From assembly GCF_000237925.1 (NCBI RefSeq), contig NC_031502.1, positions 19,776,909 to 19,840,908 of the forward strand: a DNA stretch of 64,000 nucleotides. Direction: 5' to 3'. A program made the translations under genes and the position numbers. The DNA comes from Schistosoma mansoni. Taxonomy: Eukaryota > Platyhelminthes > Trematoda > Strigeidida > Schistosomatidae. The notes beneath the pieces were generated by a model. The model was not told the DNA's origin. It made no database searches and worked only from the letters and a program-made list of their open reading frames with translations. The stretch's first letter is position 1, and every line of letters starts with the position of its first letter. Positions 10,862-21,969 of this stretch are shown here, piece after piece.

Positions 10862-11120
10862 GATAATTGGTGAACAGTTGCTCAACTTCGTGGATTGGTT
10901 GAAGTTAGATATTAACACCATTAGATTCCGTCCAGCTCAGTGGTCTATCGGTTAAGTACTATGGCGCGAGACTGATAGGTCCTAGGTTCGAATCTCGTGA
11001 GGCGAGATCGTGGATGTGCACTACCGAGGAGTCCCACAATAGGACGAAACGGGCTTAAAGCAGTGCTTCCAGGTTTTCGATGGTGGTCTAGCTTCAATTG
11101 ACTCATGCTTTCAACTATGA
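10862..11120 (+). mobile_element. Beta SINE
   Basis: From TTGGTGAACAGTTGCTCAAC to CTTTCAACTATGAAAAT. The tRNA-like box is well kept (CTCAGTGGTCTATCGGTTAAG, GGTTCGAATCTCG). The hammerhead core reads CCGAGGA and the cleavage segment is of the UUAAAG type. Confidence 0.8.
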
Positions 11121-11579
11121 AAATTTACAAATTAGATATGTAAACAAATGGCTCATGAAGTGATTACAGCTTAATAACCATTAGGAACAAAACGGTATTT
11201 AATAGTTGTTTTGTCCTTCTACAAAACTACTCAAGAGTGTTCATCCAAGAACACATCATATGAGACCAGGAATTGTTTATCAGATATCCGAATAGTTATC
11301 TTTCCAAAAGAGTTCAGTTCATGATATTTCCCAAATATCACTGATTTTCACTGATGATAACTAGTTCACCCTAGAAATAATCGTTACAGGTTAATAGGAT
11401 CAACACTTTACCTTCTAACGAAGAATATTACACTAATATGCTTTCTTCCAATACATTCAGTACTGATTGATATTCAACAACTTCATGTCAAAAACTAATT
11501 CTTATGGCTTCAATATCTCTTCAATACATTTGGATAATGTTTAAAAATAGACTATATATATATATATATATTATATAGT

Positions 11580-11770
11580 TGAGGTGGTGAATCAATTGAA
11601 GCTAGAACAATATGGAAAACCTGGAAGCACAGCTTTTAGGCCGTTTCGTCCTATTGTGGGACTCCTCATCAGTGTGCATCCACTTTCCCGCCCCCACGAA
11701 ATTCGAACCAAGGAACTATCAGTCTCACGCGCGAGCGTTTAAACACTAAACCACTGAGCCGGCATCCATG
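11580..11770 (-). mobile_element. Beta SINE
   Basis: Hammerhead (rc CTGATGAGGAGTCCCACAAT) and tRNA-like box on the minus strand. It lies beside a (TA)n run at 11,553-11,575. Confidence 0.75.
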
Positions 11771-11949
11771 TATATATACTATTGAATCATTGAATAGCAG
11801 TAAAAATGTTGAAATATGACATGTAATTCATTTTTACATGAATAAAATGAATAGACATTGAAAGAAAATCAGATCCTTACTTTCTTAGTTTATAAATACA
11901 CTGAGGAAAATTTGAAATGTGATGAGTACACCAACTGATTAGAATCATG

Positions 11950-12085
11950 CTTACTTACATACTTACTTACGTTTTTTAACCCTTCTGAGGGAGCATAGGC
12001 CGCCTATCAGCAGTCTTCACCCAACCCTGTACTGGGCAATCCACTTCAGTTCTTTCTAGTTGCTATTCATCCTTTATATATCGGA
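11950..12085 (-). mobile_element. LINE family A 3' end fragment
   Basis: TTACTTACGTTTTTTAACCC, GAGCATAGGCCGCCTATCAG and the ERTEVDCPVQGWVK-type relic on the minus strand. Confidence 0.65.
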
Positions 12086-12261
12086 TAATGACTAGTTAAT
12101 GTTTACAAAGTCAGTCGAAATCGATTTAATAATAATAATAATACTTGGACAACAGAAAATATTGAATAGTATTGTAATTGAATATTGATTTTTCATTAGA
12201 AAATAATTAATAATTAGAGTTTATATGTAAACAACCATGATTTCAACTAATTCAATTAGTA

Positions 12262-12522
12262 TTGTTTGTTTGAATCTTCCCATCGATGCGTTAGGACTGC
12301 AACTGGTCAGTCTCTTATTGGCCATATGTGCATACTGTACGTATTGCCTCGATATAGCCTTAATTCACAAGCATGGTAAGCAAAGATGTGTTCGAATCCC
12401 TCGCAGAGTGAACATCAACTCTGAGATGCAGGTACGTCCAGCTGAAGAGTCCCAAATAGGACGAAAGGCGCGTCAAACTGGATTCCACTTTTAGTCACTA
12501 TCCATCTTTGTTTACCATGATT
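12262..12522. mobile_element. Alpha SINE, inverted junction
   Basis: Minus tail 12,262-12,388 up to GCAAAGATG, then a plus part from box B (TGTTCGAATCCCTCGCAGAG) through the hammerhead to CATCTTTGTTTACC. Confidence 0.8.
12436..12483 (+). ncRNA. Hammerhead ribozyme, alpha family, with AAA insert after the cleavage triplet
   Basis: Core CTGAAGA (12,442-12,448), stem II GTCCCAAATAGGAC, GAAA (12,463-12,466), GGCGCGTC, then AAA before the 3' stem I strand CTGGAT. Most alpha copies here have this AAA, which separates GUC from stem I. The active Sm-alpha form reads GTC directly into CTGGAT. Confidence 0.65.
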
Positions 12523-12684
12523 TCAACTAATTATTATTTCAATTGAATAAAAGATGGTTTATACATTCGCTTTAATGTTGTATTTATTTTAACTTCATCA
12601 GTAGAAACCTGAGTGGAGCTGTTCAATCTTCAGTGTTGAATAAATTTCATCAGTCAATTTTTATAGATGATCGTCTGTATAATG

Positions 12685-12980
12685 ATAATATGATGTGAGC
12701 TACTAATATCAACAGATATAAGTAGTATGTAACATCAATCGAAAGTGGAATGTCTGATGGCAGAAAGTTGAGAAAGTCCAAGAGAAGAGAAGAGAAGAGA
12801 ACGAGGACACAGGGTGATTGGTATTTAAATGAAGGAACAGCACAGTCTGAGACACTAGATGAATATTTTGCAAATGAAGTATTTCCTGTATGGTTCTCAT
12901 GTTACCAATATATTTTGTAATGTTGTATTCATATACATTTGGTTGTCCCCAACGATGTTCTCATTCACCACAATAAGACT
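12685..12980 (-). repeat. Zeta repeat
   Basis: Minus strand GTTGGGGACAACCAAATG, TACAACATTACAAAATATAT, AACCATACAGGAAATACTTC, a CTCTT tandem (12,779-12,802), TCGATTGATGTTACATAC. Confidence 0.68.
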
Positions 12981-13375
12981 GTGAAATTTAATCTATATCT
13001 AGGTAGTTAGCAGTAGAAAACAGGATGGGCATTTAGTTGTATTGGGAATTCCTAAGCTGGAAGTATTGGCATTTAAGTGTCAGCTGCAGTCTTCAATATC
13101 AACTACAATAAAATGAAAGCTCTTACATGTACCTTCGTACCTGTTGGAAAAGATTGTGACTATATGAAACCAGTTGGTCAATGGATAGCTCATTGTATAT
13201 TGTAAGCGAAAGATCCTGAATTCTAACTTCATCAAAGAAATAAATACTAGAATGTAGGTGCATTCAGCTGATGAGTCCATAACAGTACGAGACATACCTT
13301 TTAGATCGTACTGTTAGAGTGAATTCTAAATGTATTTATTCTGGCATTTTCATCAATATCATAGATACAAAGTGT

Positions 13376-13490
13376 CGGCTGTTTCTTCAGAGTATTGGAC
13401 TTCTAAGCTGTGCACATCCACGATTCAGCATTTGGGATTCGAACCCAGAACCTTGAATCTTGCGCGCAAACGCTTAACCTCTAAACCACT
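13376..13490 (-). mobile_element. Beta-like SINE fragment, old
   Basis: Minus-strand GTTTAGAGGTTAAGCG and GGGTTCGAATCCC boxes and GTGGATGTGCACAG remain; the hammerhead is decayed. Confidence 0.6.
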
Positions 13491-13614
13491 GTATAATCTT
13501 CATTCAAATACCATGATCATTTTTCTATCATCAGCGGAAAGGTAACTAAGTTATGGTATTCAATGGTGAAATATATTCAAATTGATTTCTGTAATGCATG
13601 CTCACTTATAGGTA

Positions 13615-13735
13615 CCACTGGAGCCGTTCCACAGTTACTGACGGTTTCATATCCGGATAAAAGAAGAAGGGTGGTCATGGGATTAGTAATCCCATCCCAT
13701 AGAAAAGAACCTTGCTAAAAAACCGTTCTCAAGAG
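13615..13735 (-). repeat. GC-rich 130-bp repeat, diverged
   Basis: Minus strand AACGGTTTTTTAGCAAGGTT, GGGATGGGATTACTAATCCC; most diverged of the four. Confidence 0.55.
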
Positions 13736-13891
13736 TGCTCACTTGTAATATTTGAGGTTTCACTTTTGCAGACAAAATATCTGTATAATTGTCAGTTTCA
13801 ACTTGATGATCTTTAACTCTTAGGTATCAGCTAGGGTTAGATTCAATAGATTGAAAACTATAAATTTTCACTGACAAAAAGTATAATCACA

Positions 13892-14443
13892 TATGAGTTC
13901 GAATATCACGAGGCGGGATCGTGGATGCGTACCGCTGAGGAGTTCCACAATAGGATGAAACGGCCTTACAGTGCTTCCAGGTTTTCCATGGTGGTCTAGA
14001 TTCAATTCAATTATAAAATTACTGTAAATTCCACGAAACCCCTTCTGATAAAAATCATATCGTCACAAGTGAGTGGCTCCAAGAGGCATTTCATGGAGTT
14101 CTAGTGAAAAGCAGTGACCAGTGAAGCTCAATTGGGTCTGTTGTGAGATAGAAACCCTCTGAAATCAATGATAGAGAGTTGCTCAACTTCATGGATTGGT
14201 TGAAGTTACACATTAACACCGTTGGATGCCGAATCAGTGGTCTAGAGGTTAAGACTGATAGGTACTGAGTTCGAATCTCGTGAGGCGGGATCGTGGATGC
14301 GCACTGTTGAGGGGTTCTACAATAGGACGAAATGACCGTCCAATGCTTCCAGGTTTTCCATGTTGGTCTAGCTTCAATTTACTCATGAATTCGACTATTA
14401 AATTACTGAAATCACCACAAAGTCCCTTCTGATAATAGATTTG
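13892..14443 (+). mobile_element. Beta SINE tandem 1.5-mer with two hammerheads in direct repeat
   Basis: First hammerhead core at 13,935 (CTGAGGA), second at 14,307 (TTGAGGG): a period of 372 nt. Between them lies exactly one unit: tail, CCCCTTCTGATA, GAGAAGCAGTGACC segment, TTGAAGTTACAC, tRNA-like box. This is the layout expected of a retrozyme whose RNA is released by cleavage at two copies. Confidence 0.85.
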
Positions 14444-14602
14444 TGAGAACTTTTGTTTTATAGGAAACAATGGATCACTTTATTTCATTTACTTTACACG
14501 TCAATGATGAAAGGAAATTTAAAAAACGTAAACAATAGTGTAAATTAAAAAGTTATATTGACTTTAATTTTCCTATCATCTAAGATTCATTGAAATACAG
14601 AT

Positions 14603-14857
14603 ATTATCAGAAGGGGTTTTGTGGATATTATAGTAATTCCAATGGTTGAGATCATGAATCAATTGAAGCTAGACCACCATAGAAAACCTGGAAGCAGTGG
14701 ACGGTCGTTTCGTCCCATTGTGGGACTCTTCAGCAGTGCACATCCACGATCCCGCCTCAAGATATTCGAATTCAGGGCCTATGAATCTCGCGCGCGAGCG
14801 CTTAACCACTAGACCAATGAGCTGGCCGGCATTCAATGGTGTTAATGTCTAACTTCA
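14603..14857 (-). mobile_element. Beta SINE, GUC subfamily
   Basis: Minus-strand tRNA-like box, GGGATCGTGGATGTGCACTG, core CTGAAGA, GAAA, CGACCGTC, then CACTGC where CAGTGC would pair with GCACTG, so stem I is weakened. Confidence 0.8.
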
Positions 14858-14869
14858 GACCTGGTTAAA

Positions 14870-15640
14870 TGATGACAAAATTTAACAAAAGTACTATTTG
14901 AAGTTGTATCATATCTCAGAACAAATTCAATTAGATGAAGATTGAAAACCATTGTGGAACGTGAAATCATCAACAGTAAGCATCTAAGACTTTGATCAAG
15001 ATCATACCTTAGACAGATATCACTGAAAACAATGACAAATCAATATCATAAATCAACGGAAGTTTAAAATTCGAATCATTGTATTCCATCTAAACAGTCT
15101 TATATGAAAATGAACATTAAGAGATTTGACTGTCCTTAGCCCAACTGTTGATGAGTTATCATACACGAAGGTGTAACAGTTGTTTTTTTACTCAACAAAC
15201 GTCTAAGTTACCATATTTGTTAACCCCCTTTTTCCACTCAATTTGAGTACTTGGCATCATAAAAACAGTAACATATCATCATTCACTTCTATTCAGATGA
15301 TTAGTGTTTCATTGAACATTTCTAGACTAAAGGGAGAGAATGTATTAGTTCAATAACTAAATCTTTTTTTCTTATCAATCTAGAAAACAGTTGAAACCAT
15401 GGCAACAATTTCATCAGAAATGGTAAAATCAAGTCAAATATGAAAAACGCCCGAAAAAATGGTTCTTGAACACCACTTATAGTATGATAGGATCTAAGAG
15501 ATAGAATTATTGATTGGCATAAAATTGAGGCAACAAAAAGAAAAACAAACTCTAATCACTAATATCTAAATGATACATTGTACAATTCATGGAAGGAAGT
15601 ATTTTCTTTAAAAAAATATACAGTTAGTCTATATACAAAT
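14870..15640. other. No gene seen
   Basis: Unassigned AT-rich DNA between a beta and an alpha SINE; no known repeat recognised. Confidence 0.55.
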
Positions 15641-15646
15641 ATACAA

Positions 15647-15837
15647 ACATCAACTCTGAGATGTAGGTACATCCAGCTGGTGAGTCCCAAAATAGGACGA
15701 AAGGAGCGTCAACCTGGATTCAATTGCAAGTCACTATCCATCTTTGCTTATAGTGCCTCTGAATTAAGGCAATATTGAGGCAGTATGCACAGTATGCAAA
15801 TATGCCAACAAGAGACAGCAGTCCTAAATAACAAATT
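15647..15837 (+). mobile_element. Alpha SINE, hammerhead then tail
   Basis: Core CTGGTGA (damaged), GAGCGTC, CCTGGATTC, CATCTTTGCTTA, then GGCAATATTGAGGCAGTATG. Confidence 0.75.
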
Positions 15838-16173
15838 GAAGATACCAGTATACAACGCCAAGTGAATGATACAGATAGGTTATGGAAAATTTGTGTTACG
15901 CGCTAACAATAGGAATTAACATTCCTGGATTTAATCCATGGTAGTGATAGCAGTTCTTACCCTTAGAGAATCTCATTACAAGACGAAGCATCGACTTAAT
16001 ACTTCCTGGTATTGAACGTTTGTTTATTTGAATTTAATCCATGATGTAAAACTTTCGAATAATTACTACAAATCTCTTATACTACTGAAATTATAATTAA
16101 TGTTGTAAAACTGTAAAGAATATGAGACATATTTCAACAATCTAATTACCAGCGAATCCTTTTTAAAGGATAC

Positions 16174-16395
16174 TTACTTACTTACACCTGTTACCCCTGA
16201 TCGAGGATCATAGGCCGTTCACCAGCATTATTCATCCAACTCTGTCCCAAGCAATCCTTTCCAGTTGTTTCTAATTGCTATTCATTCTTTTGATGTCTGT
16301 TTCTGATTCCTGACATAGTATGTTCTTTGGTCTTCCTCTTTTCGGTTTCTCTTCAGGATTCCAAGTTAACATTTGCTTCATGATGCAGTTTTTTC
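16174..16395 (-). mobile_element. LINE family A 3' end nested in the left inverted arm
   Basis: Minus strand [32 protein letters not shown], tail (GTAA)n. Same insertion as 27,430-27,655. Confidence 0.8.
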
Positions 16396-16616
16396 TAAAG
16401 AATATCAACTTTTAAAAATCTTCAGATATCGACAAAATATTCTGTAAAGTAAACCAATACAAAGGCACATCAGCGAAGCGAATTCAGTTTCAACTAGATC
16501 ATTTAAATAGTAACGAAGCTGACATATACTTAACCATGTTGAACCCGAAATATGCTGACTACTAAGTGTATATCATCGTTAATCAATTGATTTCTTCTAG
16601 CAGACACAATGTACTG

Positions 16617-16690
16617 CATCACCGGACGACGCCCGACGTGCGGCTCGAACCCACAACCCTGAGATTAAGATTCCCATGCTCTACCACTTT
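16617..16690 (-). pseudogene. tRNA-Lys-like pseudogene in the inverted 0.83-kb copy
   Basis: Reverse complement of the tRNA-Lys region: the 3' acceptor arm and GGTTCGAGC-type B box are kept (GCCCGACGTGCGGCTCGAACCC on the plus strand in two parts), but the anticodon and D arms have changes. The same downstream flank (TCTGCTAGAAGAAATC) follows. Confidence 0.75.
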
Positions 16691-16737
16691 GGCTGATGTC
16701 AGTTCATGATGGAAGTCAAATATAATTCCTAACCGTA

Positions 16738-17096
16738 ACTTCTAGACCATTGAGGATTTCAACTATAAAATTACTAAAATCCCCACGAAACTTCCTTCTG
16801 ATAATAATCATATCTTCACTAGTGACTGGCTTCAAGAGGTATTTCCTGGAGTTCTGGTGAGAAGCAGTGACCAATAGAGTTCATCCGGGTCTGTTGTGAG
16901 ATATAAACTCACTGAACACATTGGTGGGCAGTTGAACAATTTCGTGGACGGGGTTGAAGTTAGACATTAAGACCGTTGGATGCTGGCTCAGTGGCGTAGA
17001 GCTTAAGCGTTCGCACGCGAGACTGATAGGTGCTGGCTTCCAATCTCGTGAGGCGGGATCGTGGATGTGCGCTGCTGAGGAGTCCTAAAATGGGAG
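16738..17096 (+). mobile_element. Beta SINE, nearly whole unit, hammerhead cut at stem II
   Basis: Starts in the tail (TTCAACTATAAAATTAC), passes through the linker and tRNA-like box, and stops at CTGCTGAGGAGTCCTAAAAT. It is joined directly to an alpha tail (17,097), so one family interrupts or recombined with the other. Confidence 0.8.
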
Positions 17097-17205
17097 GTAA
17101 TACGCACAGTATGCACATATGGCAATAAGAGATTGACCAGTTGCAGTCTTAAACATCAATAGGATATTCAAAAAAAAACAATACTAATTGAATTCAAACC
17201 ATATT
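17097..17205 (+). mobile_element. Alpha SINE tail fused to a beta unit
   Basis: AATACGCACAGTATGCACAT through TCTTAAACATCAATAGG to CAATACTAATTGAATTC. Confidence 0.75.
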
Positions 17206-17575
17206 TAGTTCAGTGAGTAAATGAAGGGGTGAATGAGAAAACTAAAAATGATAAATGAAATAAATGAAATCTTGTTACCAAAACACACAGGTAAACACAT
17301 GGATAATCAAAAACAGACAGGTAGATAGAGAGCTGAACAGTAACACACACACACGTACTCACTAAACAAGATAAACGGATAATACTTGCTAAGACATAGT
17401 TTCTTCATTTCATTTATCTTTTCATTATCGTCTATGAATAGAACAATTACATTAACCAGAAGTAATTAGATATTACATAAATGGTATGATTAAATAAATC
17501 AAACAACTAATGTACAATAAAATATAAGTAAAAGGAGGAAGCAAACATTAAGTAAAGAGTGATAGGGAGAGAGCA

Positions 17576-17600
17576 GAAGAAGAAGAAGAAGAAGAAGAAT
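17576..17600 (+). repeat. (GAA)n microsatellite
   Basis: AGAAGAAGAAGAAGAAG run. Confidence 0.88.
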
Positions 17601-17798
17601 AGAGCTTTACTTGTCGTGAGAAGATTCTTACGATTGTTACATTTGGATATAATGTTAGTGATTTACTAATGAATAGTACAAAATCCTAAGGAATCTCCGA
17701 CTGTATGTTATATAGTAAATATGTTGTGATGGAAAACATCAGTTGGGACAACTAAATGTATTTGAAAATATACATCAACTGTCTCAGAATATCACTTA

Positions 17799-18015
17799 GT
17801 GTTGTTTACTTGTATCTTCCCATTGGTATTTAGGACTGAAATTGAACAGTCCCTTTATGGCATGTATGCATACTGTGTGGACTGCCTCGATATTGAAGCG
17901 AACGGTACTGAGTTCGAGCCCCGGAGTGAATATCAACTCTGAGATGAAGGCTGACGAGTCCTAAATGGGACGAAACGCGCGTCCTGAATAACACTGTTAG
18001 CCACTATCTTTCTTT
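17799..18015. mobile_element. Alpha SINE, inverted junction
   Basis: Minus tail (17,799-17,894), then a plus tRNA-like part and hammerhead with core CTGACGA, stem II, GAAA and CGCGCGTC directly followed by CTGAATAA. GUC is intact without the AAA insert, but 5' stem I is deleted. Confidence 0.75.
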
Positions 18016-18190
18016 TTCCCAGACTTTGTTGTTCCTTCATTTACATACTAATCACTCTATGTTCTCGTTCTCTTCTCTTCCTTTTTCTTGGATTTTCTCA
18101 ACTTTCTGCCATCAAACATTCAACTTGCGATTGGTGTTACACACTACTTATATCTGTTGATATCAGTAGCACATACCACAATGGTACAAA
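18010..18190 (+). repeat. Zeta repeat, 3' part
   Basis: TGTTCCTTCATTTACATACT, TCTCAACTTTCTGCCATCAA, ATATCAGTAGCACATACCAC. Confidence 0.65.
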
Positions 18191-18376
18191 TTTGCTATGG
18201 AAAAAATTGAATTTGTTGTAAGCGTGGTGTGAAGCTGATAAAATAAACTGTACAGAGGTAATCAGACTTTAGAAAGAATATAAACACAAATGGTAGATAG
18301 AGATTTATTTAACTGTTCAAAACACAATGACAGATTATTTTTTCTCACAAAGTGGTTTTGTGCCAATTGTAGTAGA

Positions 18377-18790
18377 TCAGAGGGGGTTTTGTGGAGAATT
18401 TAGTATTTTCATAGTTGGAATCATGGGTCAATTGAAGGTAGACCACCATCGAAAACCTGGTGAACGGTCGCTCGAAATCGTGGATTGGTTGAAGTTAGAC
18501 ATTAACACCGTTGGATGCCGGCTCAGTGGTCTATCGGTTAAGGGCTCCGGCTCGAGACCGGTAGGTCCTGGGTTCGAATCTCGCGAGGCGGGATCGTGGG
18601 TGCGCACTGCTGAGGAGTCCCATAATAGGACGAAACGGCCGTCCAGTGCTTCCAGGTTTTCCATGGCGGTCTAGCTTCAGTTGACCCATGATTTCAACTA
18701 TCAAAATACCAACTGTAGTAATTTAATAGTTGAATTCATTAGTCAATTGAAGCTAGACCACCATGGAAAACCTGAAATCACTGGATAACC
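18377..18790. mobile_element. Beta SINE fold-back pair plus extra inverted tail
   Basis: Minus tail 18,377-18,455, then a plus copy 18,456-18,715 with a clean tRNA-like box and the intact hammerhead, then another minus tail fragment 18,719-18,790. The best-kept beta copy in the window. Confidence 0.85.
18604..18649 (+). ncRNA. Hammerhead ribozyme, beta family, core intact
   Basis: Stem I GCACTG/CAGTGC (18,604-18,609 and 18,644-18,649), core CTGAGGA (18,610-18,616, fits CUGANGA), stem II GTCC..GGAC (18,617-18,631), GAAA (18,632-18,635), minimal stem III CGGCCG and cleavage triplet GTC (to 18,643). All invariant hammerhead positions are present. Whether it cleaves is untested. Confidence 0.85.
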
Positions 18791-19242
18791 GTTATGTCAA
18801 TGTCGATAGAAACAGATTACTCAATTGATTACTCAATTGAATTCCCCTTGGTTATTGTAACGAATGGTCGACTTGCGACCGGTTCAGAAACATACATACA
18901 TTCCATTTCGTAAATTCATTTTTCTTATAAAATTATATTGTTCATCTTTGAAATGGTTACCACTTCCACTACTTCATGAATATCTTCATTCATTTACCCC
19001 ATTGTATTGATATGGTTTAGAAACTTAAATTGATAATACATGTTAAGATCTGGATCTCCTTCTACTGACTAACTGAGATCTTGTTAACATAATACCATTT
19101 CTCTTCTTTCCTTATAACTAGTTTACATAGGAATATATTGAAAACTATGAAGAATCTTTTGTTTGAAAAGCAGATGCTAGACCACCATTGAAAATCTGGA
19201 AGCATTAAACATTCATTTCATCTTAATCTGAGGGTGTTGTTT

Positions 19243-19617
19243 AAGAAATTCACAGGACGAAAAGCAAATGTCCGGAGCTTTAACCACGTTGGTGGATACG
19301 GAACGTCCACCTAGGGAAGTTGGAAAACCCTGATTCCAAACCAATGGTGCACATGGGCTCCAGGATCCTTAGGGAGCAAATGGCGTATGAATCAATCATT
19401 GGTCACCGGATACCATGGAACTGCATCTCCTCACGATGCTCCACTGCTTTGTGGATCAGATCTTCAGGTCAAAAGCCCCGGATGTGGCCCCCTAAGAAAA
19501 CCACCTACTTCACTTTGGGCACTTGGACAGTATCACAGCCCTCACACAAATCAAATGAGATTTGTATGGCGCATATATATCTGGTGCTTCCTTGTACCAA
19601 TATTTATCTGTTTAAAT
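19243..19617 (+). mobile_element. Epsilon element, 5'-truncated
   Basis: Begins near GACGAAAAGCAAATGTCCGG and keeps the whole 3' end. The adjoining 19,620-19,705 is an old beta-like fragment. Confidence 0.78.
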
Positions 19618-19784
19618 AACTCCTCAGTAGTACGCATCCACGATTCATTCACATGGGATTCGAACCCAGAACATTCAATCTCGCATGCAAATGCTTAACC
19701 TCATTTTTTTAATAAAACAGTTTTTATGAACTTGAATTTATATAAATGAAAAAATAAGGAAAATAATCTATCCTTTTCTTTCGT

Positions 19785-19835
19785 TTGAATGAGAGGAAGA
19801 GACAGAGAGAGAGAAAGAGAGAGAGGGAGAGATAG
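19785..19835 (+). repeat. (GA)n-rich tract
   Basis: GACAGAGAGAGAGAAAGAGA and following GAGAGG; purine-only for about 45 nt. Confidence 0.85.
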
Positions 19836-20017
19836 GAATACAAACTCCGAGTATCTCATTCAACCACTTTTATCGTTTTCATGATTTTCTCTTCCTTTTG
19901 TTTATTTATTCAATAAACACACGGTATGTTGCTTTTGTTTCTTCATCTGGGGTTTCTTTTTAAATCACTTTTCATATAGATATATAGTTCATAAGTATTT
20001 CGTTTGTCAGTTAGTAC

Positions 20018-20052
20018 TCTTCATTCATTCATTCATTCATTCATTCATCCAT
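20018..20052 (+). repeat. (ATTC)n microsatellite
   Basis: About seven ATTC units then CATCCATCG. Confidence 0.88.
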
Positions 20053-20235
20053 CGATCATTGTATATGGCAACATACTTATAGTGTCTACCAGACATATAT
20101 ATGTATCTTTATATAGTTACCAAGTGTATAGGTGTATAAGGTATAACAATACTTACCTGTATACAATCATTGAGGACATAAATCGAATGACAAAAAAAAA
20201 TTATCTCAATCATATTGTTATTCGTTTATAATATA

Positions 20236-20690
20236 TGTTGAAAGCATGAGTCGATTGAAGCTAGACTACTAAGGATAACCTGGAAGCACTGGATGGCCGT
20301 TTCGTCCTATTGTGAGACTCCTGGAGTTCTAGTGAGAAGCAGTGACCAGTGGAGTTCAAACCACGTCTGTTGTGAGATAAGAACTCACTGAAGACAATTG
20401 GTGAACGGTTGCTCAACTTTGTGGATTGGTTGAGGTTAGACATTAACACCATTGAACGCTGGCTCAGTGGTCTATCGGTTAAGTGCTCTGGTACGAGACT
20501 GGTTGGTCCTGGATTCGAATCTCGCGAGACGGGAGCGCTGATGCGCACTACTGAGGAGTCCCATAATAGGATGCAATGGTCGTCCAGTGCTTCCAGGTTT
20601 TCTATGGTTGTCTAGCTTCAATTGACTCATGCTTTTAACTATGAAAATACTGAAATCTCCACAAAACCCCTTCTGATTATAATGTATGTG
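20236..20690. mobile_element. Beta SINE fold-back pair
   Basis: Minus half-hammerhead and tail (20,236-20,325) fused to a long plus unit (20,326-20,690). The plus hammerhead has ACTGAGGA but GCAATG where CGAAAC is expected, so its core is damaged. Confidence 0.82.
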
Positions 20691-21049
20691 TTTACTTAAT
20701 AATTTTAAGGGGACATAATAAAAAAACATAAAAGTGAATGAATGAATAAGTTAACTTGAATCAATATATAATCTCCACTTTTAATCTGTTGTTGTTTAGG
20801 TGATATTATGTATATACTATAGTTACTATGCTGAAAGGAAAACTCACTCACGCACTCCCTCCCTCGCTCGCTCGCTCCAACTTACGCAAGAGTTGACTTT
20901 AATTATTTTAAGTATTCAGTTATGGCGGTAGATAATCGATTATTCAATTATTAATAAATAAGCATAAGTTGGTTAATGTACATGTTTAATACTTTAAGTT
21001 ATGAAAATAAATAACTTTGAATTATGATTGATAATGTAGGAAAATTGAT

Positions 21050-21555
21050 TTGTTCTTTTTATTTGAATCACTGCCCCGACGTGCAATGTTTTATGGTGTA
21101 GGAGTAAGTTGGAAGAAAGCTAGGGGCGATCAGACCAAAACATGGTACAAATCCATGAAGTCACTGACAATTGGACTGAGCCATGTTGGTAGGTGTAGAC
21201 TACCTGGTTGGGATCCGCGAAATGATAACAACCTATGGTTAGAGACTTTGAATGACATGGCTCAAAATCGTTTGCTATGGTGAAGGTGCATCCACTCTTT
21301 GTGTTCTCCCAAATTCTAATCTTCTGAATTCTTCATGTCCCTTTCTTTTTTTCTGACTCCAAATTTATTTCACTGTATTATACTCCTTCAATAACATCTT
21401 CAAACCCTGATCTTTCACATTAATGCTTATACTCTTACTACTTCTACCACTATGGGATTTGAATCGACAACTGCATCTGTATGGTAATGTGGTATGGCAA
21501 CTTGAACTGATGTACATACGTACGAAGTTCTACGTTGTGACTGACTGACTGATTT
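21050..21555 (+). mobile_element. LINE family B 3' end, (GACT)n-tailed subfamily
   Basis: GVSWKKARGDQTKTWYKSMK, LSHVGRCRLPGWDPR and WLETLNDMAQNR in one open frame, then a UTR ending GTTCTACGTTGTGACTGACT. Confidence 0.8.
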
Positions 21556-21589
21556 GAATCACTAGTTTGTTCATTACATATTTATATAG

Positions 21590-21655
21590 GAAGAGTCCCA
21601 CAATAGGACGAAACGGCCTTAAAGCAGTGCTTCCAAGTTTTCTATGATGGTCATT
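21590..21655 (+). mobile_element. Beta SINE fragment (hammerhead and tail)
   Basis: GAGTCCCACAATAGGACG, the UUAAAG segment, CAGTGCTTCC. An older relic with a CTGAGAAG motif follows at 21,655-21,810. Confidence 0.65.
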
Positions 21656-21969
21656 AGTCTACAGGTTATCCTCTCACAGAGGGACCTAGAGATTCTGAGT
21701 TTGATCCCCAATATGGTGATGGAAAGGTTTAGTTCTGAGAAGTCTCATTCTAGAACACAAAGATTGTCCAGTTCTTCCTGGTATTAATCAGTTATGTAAC
21801 TTAGATCAGTTAATGACGTAGATCATAAAAATTCATCAGTCTTCATGAAACCCTACAATAATCATCAAAATAGAATGTTAACGATTTATCTTATCAACTA
21901 AATAAATGAACAATTAAAGATACTTGAAAGTAGAAGATTTTAAAATAACCAATGATTATTCATTTTCAC

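Larger units (their letters stand above)
15860..16690 (-). repeat. Inverted duplicate, left arm (pairs with 27,126-27,957)
   Basis: On the minus strand this matches the right arm nearly base for base. Examples are TGAACCCGAAATATGCTGAC, TTTTACATCATGGA and CTATCACTACCATGGATT. One edge falls at the 5' end of the tRNA-Lys sequence, the other where alpha-SINE sequence begins. A LINE A 3' end (about 16,174-16,395) is nested inside both arms, so the duplication is younger than that insertion. Confidence 0.85.

Noticed and set aside
13230-13310. Possible isolated hammerhead (CAGCTGATGAGTCC)
   Set aside because: Has CTGATGA, but what follows is CGAGAC, not CGAAAC, and no GUC or stem I partner was found.
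18327-18674. 115-codon frame over a beta SINE
   Set aside because: Runs through the tRNA-like box and hammerhead; not a protein gene.
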